This document shows, in pieces, positions 1-4,766 of a stretch of 5,495 nt of DNA. The translations under genes were made by a program, and so were the position numbers. The notes under the pieces were generated by a model. That model saw nothing but the letters and a program-made list of their open reading frames with translations. It was not told where the DNA came from and ran no database searches. Numbering within the stretch: position 1 is the first letter of the stretch; every line of letters begins with the position of its first letter. Location: assembly GCA_028822955.1 (NCBI GenBank), contig JAPKCL010000113.1:1-5495 (forward strand). Direction: 5' to 3'. The DNA comes from Candidatus Poseidoniaceae archaeon (lineage in GTDB: Archaea > Thermoplasmatota > Poseidoniia > Poseidoniales > Poseidoniaceae).

Positions 1-762
1 AAGGTCCGTTTCAGGTGCCGGAGGCACGGGAAGGTTCACTTGGATTGACGATGTTGATGCTGTAAATAATCCACAAGAAGCGATGATGTCTCCCTCGGTG
101 TTATGGTATGACGTATTGACTGGCATGCTGTATTCTCCAGTCGTTGTGTTTTCCTCGCCGTCGATGAGACGTGCTGGGCTTTGACCTTGTGGATGATACT
201 CGATACTGCAAGTGCTTGGGAATTTATGCAACATTAAGCCTTGTAGCGTCCCTATCGTAGACCCCTCTTCCGGTTGAATCCAAAGGAATGAAAGTAGGAC
301 GTCATTTTCTTCTGGAGCAAGTATAGATAATTGAGATATTGAAACATTACTTGTCAACCCTTCAGCATCGGTAGCTTGAATTTGTAAAATCCATATTCCA
401 GGTTGTGAACGTTCAGTCATGATTGACCACGAGCCATCGGATGTTGGAGTCGTACTGTGTGGTTCTCCAATCTGTTCAAGGGTATTTGCATCAATGATCA
501 CGACTGTCACCGTTGTTGACGAAAGCTCCTCATCAAGAACAAACCCGTTGATACTCGCATTTCCACCATTCCATTGGTAAATAAATTCCGCCGCATTCAA
601 GAGGTCAGGAGAAGTGTTGATTGTTTCGACCGAATCTTGTTGAGCTTCTTCATCCGTGGCAGTTTCTTCATCGTTGACGGTCTCATTCACCATGAGTAGA
701 AAACCAGAACTGACCATGAGCAAAGCAAGCACTCCACTGAGCACTATCATCTTCGATTCCAT
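1..762 (-). CDS. Secreted or membrane-anchored protein with Ig-like domains (3' end beyond window)
   Basis: Translating the minus strand from the ATG at 762 gives 254 residues with no stop to the window edge, so the C-terminus is missing. The N-terminus has a short charged start (MESK), then a hydrophobic stretch at residues 5-25, as in a signal peptide or single membrane anchor. An acidic, Thr/Ser/Asn-rich linker follows to about residue 60. Residues 68-150 read as an Ig-like beta-sandwich, with a G-F-V strand at 73-75, D-G-S-W at 109-112 and a closing strand ending near 150. A second similar unit spans roughly 157-245 and holds the only two cysteines, C185 and C230, which could form an extracellular disulphide. 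The product is probably displayed or secreted outside the membrane; its ligand is unknown. An in-frame ATG at 750 would still leave the hydrophobic segment at the N-terminus. The start at 762 is preferred because a TATA-like element lies at a leaderless distance. The Ig-like call rests on pattern, not on a profile match. Confidence -1.
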   Translation of the reverse strand, partial: MESKMIVLSGVLALLMVSSGFLLMVNETVNDEETATDEEAQQDSVETINTSPDLLNAAEFIYQWNGGNASINGFVLDEELSSTTVTVVIIDANTLEQIGEPHSTTPTSDGSWSIMTERSQPGIWILQIQATDAEGLTSNVSISQLSILAPEENDVLLSFLWIQPEEGSTIGTLQGLMLHKFPSTCSIEYHPQGQSPARLIDGEENTTTGEYSMPVNTSYHNTEGDIIASCGLFTASTSSIQVNLPVPPAPETDL

Positions 763-784
763 AAAATTCGAACTTGAACAGTAG

Positions 785-790
785 CATATA
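785..790 (-). promoter_or_regulatory. Candidate TATA element of the Ig-like gene
   Basis: Read on the minus strand this is TATATG, 23-28 bases upstream of the ATG at 762, in the 57-bp gap after the upstream gene's stop. Archaeal TATA boxes sit about 25 bases before the transcription start, so this spacing implies a transcript beginning at or next to the start codon (leaderless). No Shine-Dalgarno-like sequence precedes that ATG, which agrees. A six-base match in A/T-rich DNA is weak evidence alone. Confidence -1.
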
Positions 791-819
791 GTCGTTCGGT
801 GCGGTTGAAGGCTATTGAA

Positions 820-1755
820 TCAATTACTTACGAATGCAGATTCAACGAACTCACCGCTGTTCATGAGTATGAGTGTCGAATCATCATAGATTACAAGTTG
901 AACTGGAATCTCATCGAAATTGTTTCTTTGCTGCACTGTTTCTGAAAAGAGTACTTCTTCGCGCCACCCAGCAATGTGCCACGCATCATGTCGCTCACTC
1001 CACATTGCATGTTGAACTGTTCCTTTGAGTTGAAGAAGTATCTGAGGACTCTCAGGACGGTGCCAAATGACATCACCGTTCTCGAAACAAAGAAGATGGC
1101 TTTCTTCATGGCTGTAGACCGAATGAAGTATTCCATCACATTCAACCATATCTGAACTCACCAATTCTCCATTCTCACAATGATACACATTGTGTGCGGC
1201 CCCCCTCGACCAAACATGGAGCAGAGCACCTTGAATGGAAGCAGAGATAACCACCTCTCCATGCGGGAAGCGTTCTAATTCCTTCCATCTTGGCTCAGGT
1301 ATTCTCCAATGTTCTTCTTTGTCAATTCCCATGGCATAGATTCCTTTTTTCCAGAGAATGAATACAAATTGTTCATCTGTTGAGCATAATGCAAGAGGTT
1401 CAGCATCCAACACATGGGACCAAACAACTCCTGCTGGATGGATTGCCGCATCTATGGTTGTTCGAGTGCGAAGTTCTCCTCGGTCTGAACCATCTTCAAA
1501 TCCTTTATCCAATGCAAACGATGCCATCCGTGCGAGCATAAGTTCATGATCGACCCAAGTAACAATCATTTCCTTTCCAAGTAATGCAGTACTTTGGACA
1601 GGACACGGAAACGGTTTTCGAACTTGACCTATTTTTTGTAATTTTGAGTCGAGTTGTAGAAATTCTCCATCGATGCCTACAGCGACGTAACCTTCATCCC
1701 ACTGCCAGATTTGAGCAGGATGAAACGGCAATGGCTCGACATTGAACTCGGTCAT
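820..1755 (-). CDS. Unrecognised protein with beta-propeller-like repeat character
   Basis: I do not recognise the family. The preferred start (ATG at 1755, MTEFNVEPLP) gives 311 residues; an ATG at 1833 adds 26 residues. The shorter form is preferred because the longer one would overlap the dtdA start and leave no promoter space. The sequence alternates short hydrophobic/aromatic strands with turns, for example DEGYVAVGIDGEFLQLD, CSTDEQFVFILWKKG, GALLHVWSRG, HLLCFENGDVIW, HDAWHIAGW and DSTLILMNSGEF. This rhythm resembles WD40/PQQ-type beta-propeller blades, though no canonical WD or PQQ signature is present. There is no signal peptide or membrane segment, so it is probably cytoplasmic. It is rich in Trp, His and Glu. 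It ends 57 bp before the Ig-like gene on the same strand and is divergent from dtdA. A role as a protein-interaction scaffold is only a guess from fold style. That it is a real gene is supported by its length and its protein-like composition. Confidence -1.
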   Translation of the reverse strand: MTEFNVEPLPFHPAQIWQWDEGYVAVGIDGEFLQLDSKLQKIGQVRKPFPCPVQSTALLGKEMIVTWVDHELMLARMASFALDKGFEDGSDRGELRTRTTIDAAIHPAGVVWSHVLDAEPLALCSTDEQFVFILWKKGIYAMGIDKEEHWRIPEPRWKELERFPHGEVVISASIQGALLHVWSRGAAHNVYHCENGELVSSDMVECDGILHSVYSHEESHLLCFENGDVIWHRPESPQILLQLKGTVQHAMWSERHDAWHIAGWREEVLFSETVQQRNNFDEIPVQLVIYDDSTLILMNSGEFVESAFVSN

Positions 1756-1800
1756 GGCACTGGGTTGCGGTGGCACTTTGTCAATACTCGTATGTGCGAG

Positions 1801-1808
1801 ATATGAAA
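1801..1808 (+). promoter_or_regulatory. Candidate TATA element of dtdA
   Basis: ATATGAAA lies 24-31 bases upstream of the ATG at 1832, inside the 76-bp divergent spacer. As with the Ig-like gene, the distance suits a leaderless archaeal transcript, and no Shine-Dalgarno-like sequence lies before this ATG. The element would lie inside the coding sequence of the neighbouring minus-strand gene if that gene began at 1833, which is one reason to prefer its shorter form. Confidence -1.
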
Positions 1809-1831
1809 TGTTGACGATGTTACCGCTTCTC

Positions 1832-2800
1832 ATGGGCGATGTTCATGTTGTCTTAATTGCGGTCAGTGCAACTGATATCGCTTCAACAAACCAAGCTGAT
1901 GCTTTGAGGCGAATTGCTGACTGGAATCAATTGAAATCGGTCGAAGGTCATCATGCATATTCCCGACTTCATGTGCGAATGTGGGTTCTTCCAGGAAGTA
2001 TTCTCCAGGAAGACTTTCTTGCCCGCCGGTGGAAGCAATCAACAGGAGAGACTGTGGATGAGATTATTTTTCCGTCACGTCATTCCGCAGCAAGTGGCCG
2101 CCCTTCGCTAACACTCCACCCGATTGGAGTCATGCAACTCGATACCGATGCAACTCCTCCGTACGGTGGTAAGGCAGGGGACGCACCTCCACCATCAACC
2201 CGACTCGCTTCGTGGTGGCAGGAACTCGTTCGTAAATCTGAACATGCAGAACTTGGAGAGGAGTTTGATTCATCACTCGAAGTAACCCATCACGGGCCAT
2301 GGTTGGAAGTTCCATCGTTATTCATTGAAGTTGGTTCAACTTCTTCGACCTGGGGTCATGTAGGTGCTGCTGAGTTCTTGGCAGACATTATCCATCGTGG
2401 ACTTGGCTTAGACGGTGGGCCAGGATTTGGTATGTGGGATTCACAGCGTGATGCTGGTCTCCCTGTGCTGATTACCCTCGGTGGAGGCCATTATGCACCT
2501 CGTGCGAATCACCTCGCACTCCATTCAGGTCTCCAACTTGGTCATATGCTTGCAACATACGCTCTTCCGTTCACAGCTCCGGAACTGGAAGGTGAGGAGC
2601 CAGGTGGCAATTGGAAACAATCACTTGATGCAGCGTATGTCGCCACTCAAAAAGCATATCCTAATGGAAAGATTATCTTTTCAATGGATAAAAAAGCGTT
2701 CAAGGGATGGCAGCGACAAGCAATACGTGACCATCTTACAATTCTTCAAGCCCCTTTGTTGACCTCAAAAGGTGTCTTGGCCCTTTTGGATGAAGTTTGA
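1832..2800 (+). CDS. dtdA: D-aminoacyl-tRNA deacylase (DtdA/DTD2, archaeal and plant type)
   Basis: Enzymes of this family hydrolyse the ester bond between a D-amino acid and tRNA, recycling the tRNA and keeping D-residues out of proteins; the archaeal enzymes bind zinc. Family features appear in order. The N-terminal strand VHVVLIAVSATDIAS (residues 4-18) is followed by SRHSAASG (82-89) and TLHPIG (94-99), then YGGKAGDAPPP (111-121). THHGPWLEVPSLFIEVGST covers 152-170. The strongly conserved G-G-G-H-Y-A-P-R is at 217-224, then a His-containing helix (HLALHSGLQLGH), and K-G-W-Q-R near 291-295. The reading frame is open upstream to an ATG at 1742, but those 30 residues match nothing expected of the family and overlap the divergent gene, so the ATG at 1832 is chosen (322 residues). 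That is longer than the roughly 270-280 residues I recall for characterised archaeal members. Extra length seems to lie in the 120-150 linker, a Gly-rich loop near 190-210 and the C-terminal region. The protein should be cytosolic. Confidence in function is high. Confidence -1.
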   Translation: MGDVHVVLIAVSATDIASTNQADALRRIADWNQLKSVEGHHAYSRLHVRMWVLPGSILQEDFLARRWKQSTGETVDEIIFPSRHSAASGRPSLTLHPIGVMQLDTDATPPYGGKAGDAPPPSTRLASWWQELVRKSEHAELGEEFDSSLEVTHHGPWLEVPSLFIEVGSTSSTWGHVGAAEFLADIIHRGLGLDGGPGFGMWDSQRDAGLPVLITLGGGHYAPRANHLALHSGLQLGHMLATYALPFTAPELEGEEPGGNWKQSLDAAYVATQKAYPNGKIIFSMDKKAFKGWQRQAIRDHLTILQAPLLTSKGVLALLDEV

Positions 2801-2809
2801 GCAGGGCAA

Positions 2810-2827
2810 TTTGAGGTAAGCCTCAAA
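2810..2827. repeat. Short inverted repeat after dtdA, possible RNA hairpin
   Basis: TTTGAGG and CCTCAAA form a perfect 7-bp stem around a TAAG loop, starting 9 bases after the dtdA stop codon. The downstream bases (AGTCTCCTC) are not a T-tract, so a strong intrinsic terminator is not indicated. It could trim or stabilise the dtdA 3' end, or be a protein-binding palindrome for the gene downstream. A 7-bp stem can arise by chance. Confidence -1.
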
Positions 2828-2851
2828 AGTCTCCTCGACTGACAGGTAATT

Positions 2852-2857
2852 GGGTGG
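2852..2857 (+). promoter_or_regulatory. Possible Shine-Dalgarno-like site before proline dehydrogenase
   Basis: GGGTGG ends four bases before the ATG at 2862 and can partly pair with the CACCUCC end of 16S rRNA through GGTG. No TATA-like element is visible at the leaderless distance from this ATG. Together these suggest translation within a longer message, possibly one shared with dtdA 61 bp upstream. The site also argues for the ATG at 2862 over the in-frame TTG at 2850, which overlaps it. Confidence -1.
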
Positions 2858-2861
2858 ATAC

Positions 2862-3839
2862 ATGGTGAGTTGGTTTTCCAAGTCAATTGTCGCAATGACT
2901 GTCCGGATGCCGAAATGGTTTGTCGGGTGGGTATCTCGACGTTACGTGGCTGGCCCAAACTTGTCCGACGCCGTATCAATCATGCAACGTCTCTCAAAAG
3001 AAGATGCATGTTTTACTATCGATGTTCTGGGAGAAGAGATTTCTTCATTGACTGAAGCGCAATACTTTTTTGATGAGTATCTTGCTGTTATTACTGCAAT
3101 TCACAAGCATAACCTCGATGCAAACATTTCGATAAAACCAACTGCTTTCGGGCTACTTATCGATGCAGAGGAAGGAATGAAGAATATTGAAAAAATCGTT
3201 CGAATCGCAAGTGAGCACGACCTTTTTGTGCGCCTTGACATGGAAGATTATCGAGTGACTACAACCACTATTCAAGTTGCCCTAGACCTTCACAAGCAGG
3301 GGTTGACCAATGTGGGCGTTGTTTTACAAGGCCGGCTATTCCGTACACTTGACGACATTAATTTCCTTGAAACTGAACTGGGTCCTGCTGCTGATTATCG
3401 TATCTGTAAAGGGATTTACCTCGAGTCAGAGGATATTGCTTACACATCATATCAAGACATTGTTGATGCCACAAACGCCTGTATCGACCGAATGCTAGCT
3501 GCCGGTTCATACTGCTCCATTGCAACGCATGATATTCCTGTTGTCGAATATGCAAAATCTGCTTTAGAATCGTATGGAATGGGTCCGAATATCCCCGATC
3601 CTCGTCCAAATGCCGGTCCTTCTCGAAAGGCGAAAGGTCCTGGTTATGAATTTCAAATGCTTCTTGGAGTTCGTGGACCTCTTCGCAGGAAACTAGCAAA
3701 GGAAGGTCATCGTACACGAGTGTACATTCCATACGGTGAGCAATGGTATGAATACAGTATTCGTCGACTCAAAGAGAACCCTACCATCGGTACGCAAGTT
3801 GCAAAGGCATTCATCATGCCATGGACAAACCGACCTTGA
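2862..3839 (+). CDS. Proline dehydrogenase, monofunctional, FAD-dependent
   Basis: The enzyme oxidises L-proline to 1-pyrroline-5-carboxylate with FAD, passing electrons to the membrane quinone pool (EC 1.5.5.2). The 325-residue length fits monofunctional enzymes rather than PutA fusions. Motifs of the TIM-barrel family appear in order: RRYVAG near the N-terminus, IDVLGEE (53-59), SIKPTAFGL with K92, VRLDMEDYR with D126, VVLQGRLFRT (153-162), RICKGIYLE (180-188), SIATHD (219-224), EFQMLLGV (263-270) and RVYIPYG with Y288. The last is followed by EYSIRRLKEN carrying Y298, R301, R302 and E305. The Arg pair and tyrosines match the PutA residues that hold the proline carboxylate and ring. Two oddities stand out. 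The usual LQAYL motif reads LQGRL, losing a substrate-contacting tyrosine. A Pro/Gly-rich stretch around residues 238-261 lengthens the loop before EFQML. No P5C dehydrogenase is in the window. The ATG at 2862 is preferred over a TTG at 2850. The stop is immediately followed by the stop of the opposing gene. Confidence -1.
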   Translation: MVSWFSKSIVAMTVRMPKWFVGWVSRRYVAGPNLSDAVSIMQRLSKEDACFTIDVLGEEISSLTEAQYFFDEYLAVITAIHKHNLDANISIKPTAFGLLIDAEEGMKNIEKIVRIASEHDLFVRLDMEDYRVTTTTIQVALDLHKQGLTNVGVVLQGRLFRTLDDINFLETELGPAADYRICKGIYLESEDIAYTSYQDIVDATNACIDRMLAAGSYCSIATHDIPVVEYAKSALESYGMGPNIPDPRPNAGPSRKAKGPGYEFQMLLGVRGPLRRKLAKEGHRTRVYIPYGEQWYEYSIRRLKENPTIGTQVAKAFIMPWTNRP

Positions 3840-4670
3840 TCAGTTTCGAGGCCGCTTGGTTTTTCGCTTGTTTGAAGGTGTAACACCTTTCTTGGTAATT
3901 TCCTTTGGAAGAACAGGATCCGGATTGAATCCAAGTTTGCCTTCCTTCCATGCTTGACGACGTTCTCGAGGAGTTCGGGGTGCGAAATGTTCTGCAACTG
4001 GCGGTTCATGGAGGTACATCCGCTTGATATCATGAGCTTCAACTGTTCCTCGAAGAGTTCGAGCATGCCCCATGTGAATCGCACGAATTCTCCATGTTTG
4101 ACCTTCAAGGTCCATGAGATTTCCAGCAGTGAATGTTTTGTCAGCAGGAACAACGAGCACATCTGAGAAAGAATCTTCTCCACGGGTCATTGTGAGTTTG
4201 ACACGAACCATGTCGCATCGAAGTGCAGAAGCCCGAACAATGAGGCTTGCATCACAATGCTTGACGTATCTTCCATCTTTCATTTCTATTTGGTTAATGG
4301 ACCATAGTTTGTCATCTTCTTGGAATACATCTTCCAGTTCTAGTCTTTCGTCAGCATCAATTTCAATGACCTTTGTGATCGATGAAGGACCTTCTGTGAG
4401 AATGAATGGAATCTTTACTACCGGAGGTGGGCGAATGTGAACAGTGTGCACTTTACTGCACTCTTCACACTTCAACAAGTAATCTGCACCTTGGCCCTTT
4501 GGTTTTTCGTTGAGAATAATGTGTCCCATGACATCGTCACAATCAGGGCAATGGACAGCGTTTTCGAGTAAAATTTCATCTTCATCGATGAAGCCATCCT
4601 CTTCGGCTACATTTTCGAGCAAAACCTCATCTTCTTCGATGAAATCATCCTCTTCGACTGTGTCATCCAT
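3840..4670 (-). CDS. Zinc-ribbon protein, HVO_0476-like family, with acidic head and basic tail
   Basis: This 276-residue protein resembles archaeal HVO_0476-type zinc-finger proteins, whose function is not established to my knowledge. After an acidic head (residues 1-38) comes HCPDCDDVMGHIIL, then a spacer and LLKCEECSKVHTVHI. C41, C44, C68 and C71 are four plausible zinc ligands, and H50, H75 and H78 lie nearby. Residues 80-220 look beta-rich, with a PPPVVKIPFI strand and two similar segments, DERLELEDVFQEDDKLWSIN (107-126) and DKTFTAGNLMDLEGQTWRIR (177-196), suggesting an internally duplicated small beta domain. The C-terminus (about 231-276) is Arg/Lys-rich and ends in KRKTKRPRN, which would suit nucleic-acid or ribosome contact. 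The acidic head contains a tandem duplication of 17 residues. The start is the ATG at 4670, just inside a GGATATCC palindrome. The gene is convergent with proline dehydrogenase and divergent from the methyltransferase. The family call is from memory of the CPDC...KC.EC.KVH pattern. Confidence -1.
   Translation of the reverse strand: MDDTVEEDDFIEEDEVLLENVAEEDGFIDEDEILLENAVHCPDCDDVMGHIILNEKPKGQGADYLLKCEECSKVHTVHIRPPPVVKIPFILTEGPSSITKVIEIDADERLELEDVFQEDDKLWSINQIEMKDGRYVKHCDASLIVRASALRCDMVRVKLTMTRGEDSFSDVLVVPADKTFTAGNLMDLEGQTWRIRAIHMGHARTLRGTVEAHDIKRMYLHEPPVAEHFAPRTPRERRQAWKEGKLGFNPDPVLPKEITKKGVTPSNKRKTKRPRN
3875..3893 (+). terminator. Candidate hairpin and T-rich end for the proline dehydrogenase transcript
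   Basis: AAGGTG-TAA-CACCTT is a perfect 6-bp stem with a 3-base loop, followed by TCTT, about 35 bases past the proline dehydrogenase stop. A run of five T lies slightly upstream at 3860-3864. Archaeal termination relies mainly on T-rich tracts, so either element could act. Both lie inside the coding end of the opposing zinc-ribbon gene (KKGVTP codons), because no spacer exists for a separate terminator. The stem may be incidental to that coding sequence. Confidence -1.
4560..4661 (-). repeat. In-frame 51-bp tandem duplication in the zinc-ribbon gene
   Basis: Two adjacent 51-base units (4560-4610 and 4611-4661) match at 41 of 51 positions by direct comparison. They encode EEDDFIEEDEVLLENVA followed by EEDGFIDEDEILLENAV. 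Changes are spread over all codon positions but keep the acidic residues and the FI, LLEN core, so the repeat has been retained as protein for some time. It forms the acidic head before the zinc ribbon and may be an amphipathic, protein-binding segment. Confidence -1.
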
Positions 4671-4766
4671 GGATATCCCTGTCTATGCGCTATGCCTCTC
4701 CCGTTTGAAGCCACCGGCTCAACACCATAAGCGAGCCTTGAAGGAGTTTCGCCGGAAGGCACACCC
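4671..4766. promoter_or_regulatory. Divergent spacer between the zinc-ribbon and methyltransferase genes
   Basis: This 96-bp gap must hold start signals for both flanking genes. An 8-bp palindrome GGATATCC (4671-4678) touches the zinc-ribbon start. A direct repeat CTATGC-G-CTATGC (4683-4695) lies 13-25 bases upstream of that start, where a TATA element would be expected, but it is a poor TATA match. On the methyltransferase side, GGAAGG (4754-4759) is seven bases before the ATG at 4767 and could act as a purine-rich ribosome site. No clear TATA box is seen for either gene. Confidence -1.

Noticed and set aside
1742..1831. N-terminal extension of dtdA from the ATG at 1742
   Set aside because: The 30 extra residues (MNSVMALGCG onward) are antisense to the neighbouring gene and precede the natural family N-terminus. 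A TATA-like element lies within them.
3707..4183. Minus-strand 158-residue open frame across the convergent junction
   Set aside because: It lies in another frame of the zinc-ribbon gene and antisense to proline dehydrogenase, both strongly supported. Its composition is not protein-family-like.
4665..4678. Overlapping palindromes ATCCATGGAT and GGATATCC at the zinc-ribbon start as an operator
   Set aside because: Each is short (10 and 8 bp), and one is largely imposed by the start codon and its context. There is no second copy elsewhere in the window to support a regulator site.
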